Origin: Lactonifactor sp. BIOML-A5
GTDB taxonomy: Bacteria > Bacillota > Clostridia > Lachnospirales > Lachnospiraceae
Direction of reading: 5' to 3'
Assembly (NCBI RefSeq): GCF_009677585.1
Contig: NZ_WKYV01000009.1
Location: 62,001 to 126,000, forward strand
DNA: 64,000 bases
Every line of letters begins with the position of its first letter. The stretch's first letter is position 1. Shown piece after piece: positions 9,271-17,875 of the stretch. The position numbers and the translations under genes are program-made. A model generated the notes under the pieces. It was not told the origin of the DNA, made no database searches, and saw nothing but the letters and a program-made list of their open reading frames with translations.

Positions 9271-9690
9271 TTACATTTTAAAATCCTGCAATGCCCGGTT
9301 ATGAATATTATGTACCTGTCGGTAAGAGTAACCTAACGCTTCCCCAACCTCTTCCCATGTCTTATTATGCACATACTTTAATCTCAGAAGGTTCCGTTCC
9401 GTCTCATCTTCCATATGTTCTATCTTGTCAATGATATCTGAATACAACTTGATTCTGCGGTATCTGGCCTGTATCAGTTCTTTCGTTTTACACTCAATCA
9501 AAACAACATAATCCGATAAGTCCTTTTTTAGATTCCCATGGGGCATCCCCTCTATGGTATAACTTGGATTCAATTTATGAATCTGTATCTCCTCTATCTC
9601 TTCCTCAATTAATTTTGCTGCTATCACCGCCTGTTTATAAGAATTTAGGTACATTTTCTTCTTATCACTGATCGTTTTTTCTTCCTCCAT
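9271..9690 (-). CDS. Sigma-70 region-4-like / DUF1492-type small DNA-binding protein
   Basis: A 139-residue soluble protein. The first 90 residues are charged and helical, and the C-terminus has a helix-turn-helix (RLKYVHNKTWEEVGEALGYS, then RQVHNIHNRAL) that resembles region 4 of sigma factors and phage late-transcription regulators of the DUF1492/ArpU kind. There is no region 2, so it is not a complete sigma factor. The ATG at 9690 has AGGGGG 8 nt upstream. It stands alone between its own promoter and terminator. A LexA-type box on its transcription start indicates induction by DNA damage. It could be a prophage remnant or a host regulator; no other phage genes lie nearby. Confidence 0.7.
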   Translation of the reverse strand: MEEEKTISDKKKMYLNSYKQAVIAAKLIEEEIEEIQIHKLNPSYTIEGMPHGNLKKDLSDYVVLIECKTKELIQARYRRIKLYSDIIDKIEHMEDETERNLLRLKYVHNKTWEEVGEALGYSYRQVHNIHNRALQDFKM

Positions 9691-9718
9691 GCTTTCATCC
9701 CCCTTATTGCTCTTTTAT

Positions 9719-9732
9719 CGAACATGTGTTCT
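9719..9732 (-). promoter_or_regulatory. SOS (LexA/DinR) box
   Basis: CGAACATGTGTTCT matches the Firmicute LexA consensus CGAAC-N4-GTTCG at all core GAAC/GTTC positions. It begins 6 bp downstream of the -10 hexamer at 9739-9744 and so covers the transcription start, a classic repressor position. It lies 28 bp before the start codon of the sigma-like gene. Confidence 0.75.
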
Positions 9733-9738
9733 CTTTTT

Positions 9739-9767
9739 ATAATATTGCGATATCCAGTAATTGTCAA
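9739..9767 (-). promoter_or_regulatory. Sigma-70-type promoter of the sigma-like gene
   Basis: On the minus strand the consensus TTGACA (9762-9767) is followed by 17 bp and TATTAT (9739-9744). Such a strong promoter needs repression, which the adjacent LexA box would supply. Confidence 0.8.
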
Positions 9768-9790
9768 TAGCCTATTTCTTCTATTTCTCC

Positions 9791-9819
9791 TTGCAGTTTT
9801 CTACACCTTTCGCTATAAT
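9791..9819 (+). promoter_or_regulatory. Sigma-70-type promoter of the OPT gene
   Basis: TTGCAG (9791-9796), 17 bp, then consensus TATAAT (9814-9819). The predicted start near 9826 leaves a leader of about 25 nt before the ATG at 9852 and argues against the in-frame ATG at 9828. Confidence 0.75.
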
Positions 9820-9851
9820 AGTCCAGTATGACTAAAAAGGGAGAGAATGAT

Positions 9852-11768
9852 ATGAATAAACAAAAAGACTTTAAACCTTACATTCCGGCTGATCGCATCA
9901 CGCCGGAGTTCACTGTCACCTCGATTATTATGGGGGTGATACTGGCTGTTGTCTTCGGCGCAGCCAACGCATATCTTGGACTGCGGGTGGGTATGACTGT
10001 CTCCGCGTCCATTCCGGCCGCTGTTCTGGCCATGGGTGTTATCCGCGTAATTATGCGCAAGAATTCTATTTTAGAGAGCAACATTGTGCAGACCATCGGC
10101 TCTGCGGGAGAGTCTCTGGCCGCCGGAGCGATCTTTACGCTGCCGGCTCTGTTTCTCTGGGCTGCGGAAGGTAAGATGGAGACTCCCAGTATTATAGAAA
10201 TCACTCTGATTGCTCTCTTAGGGGGACTTCTGGGGGTTCTGTTTATGGTACCTCTGCGCAATGCGCTGATCGTCAGGGAACACGGCATCTTACCCTATCC
10301 GGAAGGAACAGCATGTGCAGAAGTACTCCTGGCAGGGGAAGAAGGCGGAGCTAACGCCTCTACCGTATTTGCCGGTATGGGGATTGCAGCGGCTTTCAAG
10401 TTTATTATTGACGGCCTTAAAATTGTCCCAAGTGAGGTTTCTTTAAGAGTCAAGGGCTTCGCCGGGGAAATCGGAACTCAGATTTATCCTGCCGTAATGA
10501 GTGTAGGCTATATCTGCGGTCCCAGAATTTCTTCTTACATGTTTGCCGGTGGTCTGGTGAGCTGGCTGGTGCTGATACCCGCTATTGTACTCTTCGGGGC
10601 TGACCTTACCTTATACCCGGGAACGGAACCTATCGGAGAAATCTTTGCTGCCAAGGGGGCCAGCGGTATCTGGGGAAGTTATATCCGTTACATCGGCGCA
10701 GGTGCCTTGGCTGCAGGAGGTATCATAAGCCTTGCCAAATCACTTCCTCTGATTATAAGGACCTTCCGTGATGCCATCAAAGGGATGAAAGGAAGCCAGA
10801 ACTTGGATACCACCCGCACAGGAAGGGATCTGAATTTTGGAATTATCCTGGGCGGCGTAGCGCTGATTACCCTGGCCATTTGGCTTGCACCGCCTATTCC
10901 AGTCAGCCTTCTGGGCGCTGTTATTGTAGTAGTATTTGGCTTCTTTTTTGCCACTGTGTCTTCCCGTATGGTAGGTCTGGTGGGAAGCAGCAATAACCCG
11001 GTATCCGGTATGGCGATTGCTACACTTCTTATCGCTACCATTATTCTGAAGTTTACCGGGGACGGCGGCATTCACGGGATGCAGGGGGCAATTGCCATCG
11101 GCTCCATTATCTGTATCGTAGCCGCAATAGCAGGGGATACCTCTCAGGACCTGAAGACAGGTTATCTGCTTGGAGCTACTCCGAAAAAGCAGCAGATTGG
11201 TGAGTTGATCGGGGTGATCGCAGCCGCCCTTGCCATCGGCGGAGTTCTGTATCTTCTCAACGCCGCGTGGGGCTTTGGCTCTGACCAGCTGGGTGCTCCC
11301 CAGGCTATGTTAATGAAAATGATTGTGGAAGGTGTTATGGAGAATAACCTCCCATGGACCCTGGTATTTATCGGGGTGTTCCTGGCTGTAGCCGTGGAGA
11401 TACTGGGGATTCCCGTACTTCCCTTTGCCATTGGAGTCTACCTGCCAGTGCAGTTAAATGCATGTATTATGGCGGGCGGATTAATCCGTCTGGGTCTGGA
11501 TAGAAAGAAAGAGCAGGATGAGAAAAAGAAATCTTCGATTATCAGCGACGGTATTCTGTACTGCTCCGGCATGATTGCCGGGGAAGGATTGGTAGGCATC
11601 ATTCTCGCGATACTGGCAGTCTTCAATCTGGACGCTGTCATCGATCTGTCCGGTAAACTTGGCCTGCCCCCTGCTGCTGCCAATATCGGAAGCCTGCTTG
11701 TATTTGCGCTGGTCATTTTAAGTGTGCTGAAGTTTTCCCTGTGGAGAAAACGTAAAGAGAGAAAATAA
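9852..11768 (+). CDS. OPT family oligopeptide/metal-chelate transporter
   Basis: A 638-residue polytopic membrane protein of the OPT superfamily. It begins YIPADRITPEFTVTSIIMG, the typical start of bacterial OPT proteins, and has about 16 hydrophobic segments with conserved short motifs such as GAANAYLGLRVGMTVSASIP and LPYPEGTACAEVL. OPT carriers import oligopeptides or metal-peptide chelates with protons; the actual substrate is not predictable. AAGGGAGAG lies about 6 nt before the ATG at 9852. The stop codon is 3 nt from the next start, so a PqqD-like protein is translated with it. A shared terminator lies just downstream. Its GC content looks slightly higher than that of its neighbours. 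Confidence 0.9.
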   Translation: MNKQKDFKPYIPADRITPEFTVTSIIMGVILAVVFGAANAYLGLRVGMTVSASIPAAVLAMGVIRVIMRKNSILESNIVQTIGSAGESLAAGAIFTLPALFLWAAEGKMETPSIIEITLIALLGGLLGVLFMVPLRNALIVREHGILPYPEGTACAEVLLAGEEGGANASTVFAGMGIAAAFKFIIDGLKIVPSEVSLRVKGFAGEIGTQIYPAVMSVGYICGPRISSYMFAGGLVSWLVLIPAIVLFGADLTLYPGTEPIGEIFAAKGASGIWGSYIRYIGAGALAAGGIISLAKSLPLIIRTFRDAIKGMKGSQNLDTTRTGRDLNFGIILGGVALITLAIWLAPPIPVSLLGAVIVVVFGFFFATVSSRMVGLVGSSNNPVSGMAIATLLIATIILKFTGDGGIHGMQGAIAIGSIICIVAAIAGDTSQDLKTGYLLGATPKKQQIGELIGVIAAALAIGGVLYLLNAAWGFGSDQLGAPQAMLMKMIVEGVMENNLPWTLVFIGVFLAVAVEILGIPVLPFAIGVYLPVQLNACIMAGGLIRLGLDRKKEQDEKKKSSIISDGILYCSGMIAGEGLVGIILAILAVFNLDAVIDLSGKLGLPPAAANIGSLLVFALVILSVLKFSLWRKRKERK

Positions 11769-11771
11769 ATT

Positions 11772-12128
11772 ATGAAAAAGAAAGAAAAAGTGATAAACCA
11801 GAATTATCTGGAATATATTCCTGTAAAAAATAACTCTATCCGATGGGAAGAGGATTCCAAAGGCACGATTACCTTATTGGTAGAAAACACTGGTTTTTTT
11901 AACCGTGCCGCCCAAAAACTCCTGGCCAAGCCAAAGGTAACGAAGATTCACCTGGATAAGCTGGGGAGCTTTGTATGGCCCCTTATTGACGGTGAAACTG
12001 ATATTATAAGATTGGGAGAGATGGTAGATGGGGAATTCGGACAGGAAGCTGCCCCTCTCTATGAGCGGCTGGCCAAATATTTTCAAATTTTAGAAAGCTA
12101 TCACTTTATAAGTTTAAAAAACACCTGA
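11772..12128 (+). CDS. PqqD-like (RiPP recognition element fold) protein
   Basis: A 118-residue protein whose second half, LDKLGSFVWPLIDGETDIIR followed by a helical EIG-like segment and LYERLAKYFQILESYHFI, fits the PqqD fold (wing of three strands, then helices, with the conserved DG turn). PqqD-type domains bind leader peptides and present them to modifying enzymes, but no radical SAM enzyme or precursor peptide was seen nearby. It starts 3 nt after the OPT gene with no clear ribosome site, implying translational coupling. An association with peptide uptake is inferred from this pairing only. Confidence 0.75.
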   Translation: MKKKEKVINQNYLEYIPVKNNSIRWEEDSKGTITLLVENTGFFNRAAQKLLAKPKVTKIHLDKLGSFVWPLIDGETDIIRLGEMVDGEFGQEAAPLYERLAKYFQILESYHFISLKNT

Positions 12129-12130
12129 AA

Positions 12131-12168
12131 AAAAGAGGATGCGCCGCAGTCAAGGCACATCCTCTTTT
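12131..12168. terminator. Bidirectional terminator between converging genes
   Basis: AAAAGAGGATG (12131-12141) pairs with CATCCTCTTTT (12158-12168), with three more pairs past one mismatch and an 8-nt loop. A and T runs lie on both sides, so it can stop the OPT-pqqD transcript and the leftward AraC-family transcript. Confidence 0.85.
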
Positions 12169-12174
12169 CTCATA

Positions 12175-13029
12175 TTACTGTTTTTTCACCACTGGTACCC
12201 ATACTTCATAGCTGGCATTCTGTGGATCCGGGCTGATATAAAACTCGATATCAGGCCCGTTGGCGTACTCATACCCGGAAGTGGGAAGCCATTCTGTGGC
12301 AATCCTCTGCTCCAGTCTCTGGATAGACTGGGGCATATCGCCTGTCCCGGGGAATACAGCCCAGGTAAAGGCCTCTACCGTATACTCTTCCATGCCTTCG
12401 GGAACCGGTGCGGTGCTTGGCACCCCGATATAGTATCTCCAGTTATCGTCTGTGCAGCAGGCACTGATCCCCAGCACGCCTTTCAGAGAAGTGTTCATCA
12501 GTCCCACCAGTCTGGGAATGGTACCGTCTCCAGCAGCCTGATTCCACATCCCGGGAATAAACTCAAAGTTCTTCTCAATCTCTTTGTACATGGGCTGGGA
12601 TACTCCCACTACTCGGAAAGCCTCTTTCTGTTCAATTCTGTAATTCATCTCATCTGCTCCTTTTACTGTGATTTTGAAGCTGACCGGAGGATAGGATTTT
12701 AAGGCGACACCGTTTTCTTTTGCCATAGAAGGTGGTATCCCGTGTATAGTCTGAAACGCCCGGTTGAAGGCTGTAGGCGAACTATAGCCGTACTTAAGAG
12801 CCACGTCTATAATCTTCTCCTCACTGCTCCTTAAGTCCACTGCCGCCAGGGACATGCGTCTGCGCCGGATGTATTCACCAAGGGATACGTCTGCCATATA
12901 TCCAAACATCCTCTGAAAATGATAGACAGAACAGCAGGCTGTCTTCGCAGCTTCTTCATAATCAATCTCTCCCGTCAGATGTTCTTCTATATATTGCATT
13001 GCCTCATTCCATCTCTCAATCCATTCCAT
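12175..13029 (-). CDS. AraC family regulator with GyrI-like effector domain
   Basis: The 284 residues comprise an N-terminal pair of AraC helix-turn-helix motifs (about 8-105; SVYHFQRMFGYMADVSLGEY and ALKYGYSSPTAFNRAFQTIHG) and a C-terminal GyrI-like/effector-binding domain (about 130-284) of the kind that binds small hydrophobic compounds in Rob and BmrR relatives. It is therefore a ligand-responsive activator; target genes are unknown. The ATG has AAGGAG 8 nt upstream. It follows the chemosensory operon in the same direction with a 61-bp gap and no obvious terminator, so read-through is possible. Confidence 0.9.
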   Translation of the reverse strand: MEWIERWNEAMQYIEEHLTGEIDYEEAAKTACCSVYHFQRMFGYMADVSLGEYIRRRRMSLAAVDLRSSEEKIIDVALKYGYSSPTAFNRAFQTIHGIPPSMAKENGVALKSYPPVSFKITVKGADEMNYRIEQKEAFRVVGVSQPMYKEIEKNFEFIPGMWNQAAGDGTIPRLVGLMNTSLKGVLGISACCTDDNWRYYIGVPSTAPVPEGMEEYTVEAFTWAVFPGTGDMPQSIQRLEQRIATEWLPTSGYEYANGPDIEFYISPDPQNASYEVWVPVVKKQ

Positions 13030-13090
13030 AAGCTCAACTCCTTACCGTTAGTATACAGATTTATAAATTACGCGTCCTCTCTTTTTCTGT

Positions 13091-15352
13091 TCAGTTTTGA
13101 GAGCCGCCGCTTTTCAGATACTGTTCCTCAAACTCCTCCGCCGACATGGGTTTGGCAAAATAATACCCCTGAACAATATCACAGGATATAGATTTCAGGA
13201 ATTCTACCTGTTGTTCGGTCTCTACTCCCTCTACCACTGTAGTGATAGACAGATCCCGGGCCAGATTAATAATATTCCTCATAATTACTTCTCCCCGGCA
13301 GCTGTCCTCCTGATTCGACAGAAATTCCTTGTCCAGCTTGAGCTCGTCAATATACAGCTCATTTAGAATATTCAGGGATGAATACCCGCTGCCGAAATCA
13401 TCCATAGATACACGAAATCCCATGGCATGAAGCCTTTCCATCGCTTCTTTAATTTGATCCAGATGATTCATGGTAACACTTTCCGTTACCTCAAGAATAA
13501 TCAGGGAAGGGTCCAGATGATATTTATCTACAATCTCATGGAATTTATCCATATATTCAGAGTCATAGAAAGACAGCCTGGACTGGTTTACGGATACCGG
13601 CACCGCAGGATAACCCTTTTCAAGCCAACGGCTGAGATACCTGCATGCTTCCTCCAGCATATACATATCCAGCTTTGTAATAAAACCATTCTCTTCAAAT
13701 ATAGGTATAAATTCATCCGGATAATACACAGTTCCGTCCTTGGTATACCACCGCACCAGAGCTTCTGCGCTGTGTACCTCCCCGGTGTCCAGTGCATATT
13801 TAGGCTGCAGCACCATACAGAATTCTCTGTTTTCCAGGGCCGCATACATTTTATTCTCAACTTCACTTTTCTTTCTTGCCTTCTGGTGAAGCACCTCATC
13901 ATAAAAAGCGATAGCGTTATAGTCATTTCCCTTAACACTGTTAAGTGCCAGCATGGCACGGTTCATAATAGTATCTATATCTGCGTTTCGTCCACAGTCC
14001 TTTTCCTCAATAACCTTCACTCCAAAGTTGCAGATAATGTGATAGCTCTGGTTCTGGCTCAGGCTGAAATCACTGATCTGCTTCTGAATCTGTTCCAGAC
14101 GGTTTACAGCTTCCTCTCTGCCTTTATAGTCCATAAAGATTCCAAAACGGTCCGCACTGTCTCTGTAATATCGCTCTCCCTCCTCCATGCTGGATTTCAA
14201 GACAGCGGCAATATGCTTAAGCAGCCTGTTTCCTGTCTCGTAGCCAAAAAATTCATTGATGAATTTGAATCCGCTGATATTAAACAGAACCAGCGCATTG
14301 TCCGCTGTTCCCCTCAGCAGGCCAGGCAGATCGGCGGTAAACCGGTTCCGATTATCCGCACCGGTCAGAGTATCTGTATAAGCCAGCTGTTCCATCGTTT
14401 CCCTGCTTCTTCGAATCAAACGGTAAATATAGAAAAACAATACGGCAAACAGCAGAACCATGCAGAGCATGACGCTGAGGAATACCCAAAGCAGGGTGTT
14501 AAAATTGCTGTTTAAGAATTTTTGTGGTACCACGCAGTAGATATGCCAGTCCTTAATTCCGACAGGGACTACTGCCATCCAGTATTCCGTTCCCTCATAC
14601 CCAATATTTGCAAAAGCCTCTTTCCCCGCACGCATATCGGATAATATCTCCTCTTTGGTATTTCCCGGGAATTCCCCTTTGTCAAAAATGTTAGACAGCT
14701 CCTCCTGGATTACTACATGATGAGAGCGAACAATAAAATTCCCATCTTCATCAATGACATGCACGTACGCGATTCCCTCAAATATCTTCTGCTCTATTAT
14801 CTCCGAAAATTTTGAGGAGAGGCTCGTAGCTGTCAGGACGCCGGTTAGCTCCCCCTCGTGATAGACAGGAACTCCATAGCAGTTAATAGTATTTTCTGAA
14901 AATCTGTCCTTCATAGTATCCGAAACTGCTTGTCTGCCTGTAAATGCCTCCCGGACAAATTCTTCATCTCCTACATATTGGTTATAATGCTTCGTTCCAT
15001 CTGTATCTACAAAATAACCGATTCCGTCAGGAGTTACGTATCCCATCCTCAGGAAACTATTCCTCCTGCTTTCGGCTTCCAGATATTTCATAACCTGATC
15101 CAAATCTGAGATATCTGTTTCCCCTACAAATATAGATACTGCCTCCAGGGTCTGGAAGTCGCCGTCTATTTTAGTGGTTATAATATTACTGTACTGAGAG
15201 ACAATTTCCTTCAGGTTCTGCTTTATTTCCTGCTTTTGGGTCTCCTGAATACTGGAATAAATAAAAATACTGATACCAATCAATATCACGCTTATCAAGG
15301 CAACCAGAATACCGGGAATCACAATCTGTTTCTTTAAATTTTGTTGATTCAA
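13091..15352 (-). CDS. Membrane GGDEF/EAL protein, probable c-di-GMP phosphodiesterase
   Basis: The 753 residues show a transmembrane helix (about 10-33), an external Cache-like sensor (about 35-280), a second helix (about 285-312), a GGDEF domain (about 320-480) and an EAL domain (about 495-745). The GGDEF signature is SADRF, so cyclase activity is unlikely. The EAL domain keeps the catalytic set: AEALVRW, the Asn of SVNQS, EVTES, DDFGSGYSSL, the Lys of LKLDKEF, VEGVET and QGYYFAKP. It should degrade cyclic di-GMP in response to an outside signal. It starts at a TTG with GAGGG upstream and is the last gene of the chemosensory operon, 26 bp after cheW. Confidence 0.9.
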   Translation of the reverse strand: MNQQNLKKQIVIPGILVALISVILIGISIFIYSSIQETQKQEIKQNLKEIVSQYSNIITTKIDGDFQTLEAVSIFVGETDISDLDQVMKYLEAESRRNSFLRMGYVTPDGIGYFVDTDGTKHYNQYVGDEEFVREAFTGRQAVSDTMKDRFSENTINCYGVPVYHEGELTGVLTATSLSSKFSEIIEQKIFEGIAYVHVIDEDGNFIVRSHHVVIQEELSNIFDKGEFPGNTKEEILSDMRAGKEAFANIGYEGTEYWMAVVPVGIKDWHIYCVVPQKFLNSNFNTLLWVFLSVMLCMVLLFAVLFFYIYRLIRRSRETMEQLAYTDTLTGADNRNRFTADLPGLLRGTADNALVLFNISGFKFINEFFGYETGNRLLKHIAAVLKSSMEEGERYYRDSADRFGIFMDYKGREEAVNRLEQIQKQISDFSLSQNQSYHIICNFGVKVIEEKDCGRNADIDTIMNRAMLALNSVKGNDYNAIAFYDEVLHQKARKKSEVENKMYAALENREFCMVLQPKYALDTGEVHSAEALVRWYTKDGTVYYPDEFIPIFEENGFITKLDMYMLEEACRYLSRWLEKGYPAVPVSVNQSRLSFYDSEYMDKFHEIVDKYHLDPSLIILEVTESVTMNHLDQIKEAMERLHAMGFRVSMDDFGSGYSSLNILNELYIDELKLDKEFLSNQEDSCRGEVIMRNIINLARDLSITTVVEGVETEQQVEFLKSISCDIVQGYYFAKPMSAEEFEEQYLKSGGSQN

Positions 15353-15378
15353 TCTTCTGCCCTCACATTCCCTCTGGA

Positions 15379-15819
15379 TTATACGGGATAAATAATCAGA
15401 TTTTCCATGGTCTGCTCCATATCAATTGTCAGATAAAGTTCTCCGTCTTTTTTGTAGATATCTTTCACTGCCCATACCTCTGACTCTAAAAATGTCTGGA
15501 CATTCTCTATCCGCTCGGACTGAGCTGTCTTTATTATAAAGGGAGGCCTCCCTATTGGGATTCCCATCTGAAAGTTTTGTTCTCTTACAATTACCATCAT
15601 ATCTCTATCCCCGGAATCGGCCTCGTCCTCTTCCCAAAGCCTGACCACCGGAGTAATCGTCCCCTTATAATTGCACACTCCTGCATAATAATCAGGCAAA
15701 CATGGAACCTTTGAAATCTGCAGAGAAGAGCATATCTCTACTACCTGGAAAAGCTCTATCCCATAATTCCTCTTGTCTCCCGGAATACAAAGTATCTCAT
15801 CGCTGTGTCCGGACTCCAT
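15379..15819 (-). CDS. cheW: CheW-like coupling protein (third copy)
   Basis: A 146-residue CheW domain, with RNYGIELFQVVEICSSLQIS as the first beta-strand pair, the conserved YYAGVCNYKGTITPVVRL hairpin and a C-terminal half ending in TIDMEQTMENLI. CheW proteins hold CheA and receptors together in signalling arrays. GGAAGGAG lies about 8 nt before the ATG. It sits between cheA (23 bp upstream) and the GGDEF/EAL gene. Three different CheW-like proteins in one operon suggest separate coupling of receptor, kinase and possibly other partners. Confidence 0.85.
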   Translation of the reverse strand: MESGHSDEILCIPGDKRNYGIELFQVVEICSSLQISKVPCLPDYYAGVCNYKGTITPVVRLWEEDEADSGDRDMMVIVREQNFQMGIPIGRPPFIIKTAQSERIENVQTFLESEVWAVKDIYKKDGELYLTIDMEQTMENLIIYPV

Positions 15820-15842
15820 ACACTGTCTCCTTCCTATTTTTA

Positions 15843-17864
15843 TTAATACGTCTTCTTTTCGTCAGTTTTCACGGTTCCCGCATGGATATAGCTGCCGATC
15901 AGGATCTCGGTATCAAGGGCTGTACAGATTCTTCCATTTCCCATAATACTGCATCCGTTGATTCCCGTATGCTGGCGGAACCCGCTCCCGAACAGCTGGG
16001 GAAGCTGTTTTATCACAATACGCTTCTGCTCATACATGGCATCTACAAGTATGCATCCTTCTCTTTCCGTTCCTCTCACATAAATAATAATCCCTGTGTC
16101 AGGAGTTTCACCCCCGATACCGTAAAACTTGTGCAGATCCAGAAAAGGAAGCATTCTGTCCTGAAATAAGATATAATCCAGTCCATTTGCCCTTTGGATG
16201 TTCTTTTTGCTGTCCTTATAATCCATAAAGTGGAATACATGCCGGGACGGCAGAGAAAACCGGTAATCACCCACCCGGAATCTTGTGCACTCCATAGTTG
16301 CAAGTGTCAGGGGCACCGTGATTGTAAAGGTACTTCCTTTCCCTGCTTCACTCTTTATATACAGATGTCCTCCCGCATCCTCCATAATTTTTTTTACCAC
16401 ATCCAGGCCTACCCCTCTGCCCGAATATTCTGTGACCTGAGCATTTGTGGTAAATCCGGGGTGGAGAATAAAACTCTGGATTTCCTGTGCCGAGTATTCC
16501 TCATCCGGCTTCCAAAAGAGTCCCCTCTCCTTAGCTCTTGCCCTGATTTTTTCCTCATCCAGCCCTCTGCCGTCATCACTGACAGAAATGCGAAGTTCCC
16601 CTACCGTACTTCCCACCGTAAAGGTAATTTTCCCTTTTCTGCTTTTTCCGGCTTCTATCCGCTCCTCCGGTGATTCGATCCCATGATCAACGGCATTGCG
16701 GATAAGATGCAGCAGTGCCTCGGCAGTATAATCCACCACACTTTTATCAGCCTCTATATCCCCGCAGTTAATGATAAGCTCTGCCTCTTTTTGAGTATCC
16801 CTGCATATGTCCCGCAGAATACGCCTTATTGTGGGCACAATTCTGGCCACAGGCACCATCCTCATCTGCATTACCGTATGCTCTACCTCGCTGATCAGCT
16901 GGCTGATCTGGTGGGCCGTTCCCTCTCTCAGATCTGACAGCCCTCTTTCCCCCAGATAGCTGTCAAGGGCCTGCATCTGGATCAATAATTCTCCGGATAA
17001 ATTCTGGAGTTTGTCTAAACGGTCTGTTTTAACGTTAAGAAACTCTGACTCCTTTGTATCCCCTTCATTTTTCCCGGAAGTTTCTGCCGTCCCCTTAGCC
17101 GAACCCTCCTGGGAACATTCCCACATCACCCGGCATTCAGCAACAAACAGTCCTTTGCTGAGAAGCTGAATCACTTCATCCTTTTTTTCACTTTGGAAAC
17201 GGATAAATACTCCGTTATCCCCGATGTACCCCGCACTGTCTTTTGATGTCTCTAAGTCTGCAGGATACGTCTCAAGCTCAGAACATAGCCCCTTTATCTG
17301 CCTCACCAGCATAAAAGCCCGGACATTTTCCATTCTGCATCCGGACTCGAACAGGATTCGGACTACCGTTCCTGCCTTTTGCTTCAATTCTCCCGGAACA
17401 GACACCTCACTGCTGCTTTCAGATGCCATCTTTGGGGCCGTGTCCTCCCCGGAGGATATTCTTCTAAGATATGTCTCTGCCCAATTTTGTATTTCCTCGG
17501 TGTTCCCGGGTACATAATCTTCCCCAGGCATCCTGGAAAGCTCTTCTTCTATGTAATCAGAAGCCGCAAACAGTAAATCAAATAGTTCCGGCTCTGCCTC
17601 TTCTATCTTCCCAAACGTCTCTCTGTAATATCCAAAAAGGTCTTCCAGAGTATGAGCCAATGATGATAAACTGTTCAGTCCCATCATCGCGGAGGAGCCT
17701 TTAATGGTATGCATGATACGGAACAGCGCATGGATGTCCTCCCCTGTAAACTCATTTCTATCCTCCGAGGAAAGCAGAATTCCGCCCAGCTGCTCAACCA
17801 GCTGACCGGCCTCTGTCAGGTATACCTCAAGCATTTCTTTGGCGTCATCATCGAAATATCCCAT
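15843..17864 (-). CDS. cheA: Chemosensory histidine kinase CheA
   Basis: 673 residues in standard CheA order. The P1 phosphotransfer domain has its phospho-accepting His at about 52 (MHTIKGSSAMMG). A P2-like response-regulator-binding domain (about 165-250) and the P3 dimerisation helices follow. The P4 ATPase shows the N box HLIRNAVDHG, the G1 box DDGRGLDEE and GRGVGLDVVKK, and the C-terminal P5 CheW-like domain (about 540-665) is complete. All catalytic features are intact. The ATG has GAGGA 6 nt upstream. It lies 11 bp after the response regulator-GGDEF gene, its likely phosphorylation target together with CheY. Confidence 0.95.
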   Translation of the reverse strand: MGYFDDDAKEMLEVYLTEAGQLVEQLGGILLSSEDRNEFTGEDIHALFRIMHTIKGSSAMMGLNSLSSLAHTLEDLFGYYRETFGKIEEAEPELFDLLFAASDYIEEELSRMPGEDYVPGNTEEIQNWAETYLRRISSGEDTAPKMASESSSEVSVPGELKQKAGTVVRILFESGCRMENVRAFMLVRQIKGLCSELETYPADLETSKDSAGYIGDNGVFIRFQSEKKDEVIQLLSKGLFVAECRVMWECSQEGSAKGTAETSGKNEGDTKESEFLNVKTDRLDKLQNLSGELLIQMQALDSYLGERGLSDLREGTAHQISQLISEVEHTVMQMRMVPVARIVPTIRRILRDICRDTQKEAELIINCGDIEADKSVVDYTAEALLHLIRNAVDHGIESPEERIEAGKSRKGKITFTVGSTVGELRISVSDDGRGLDEEKIRARAKERGLFWKPDEEYSAQEIQSFILHPGFTTNAQVTEYSGRGVGLDVVKKIMEDAGGHLYIKSEAGKGSTFTITVPLTLATMECTRFRVGDYRFSLPSRHVFHFMDYKDSKKNIQRANGLDYILFQDRMLPFLDLHKFYGIGGETPDTGIIIYVRGTEREGCILVDAMYEQKRIVIKQLPQLFGSGFRQHTGINGCSIMGNGRICTALDTEILIGSYIHAGTVKTDEKKTY

Positions 17865-17875
17865 ATATTCCTCAC

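Noticed and set aside
9271..9690. Prophage
   Set aside because: Only one sigma-like gene is present; no integrase, structural, lysis or replication genes lie nearby and no attachment repeats were seen.
9878..11716. Long minus-strand frames opposite the OPT gene
   Set aside because: They lie antisense to a strongly recognisable transporter, have Pro/Arg-rich translations of no family, and lack ribosome sites.
13427..14515. A 362-codon plus-strand frame opposite the GGDEF/EAL gene
   Set aside because: It is antisense to conserved EAL and GGDEF motifs and its translation has no recognisable domain.
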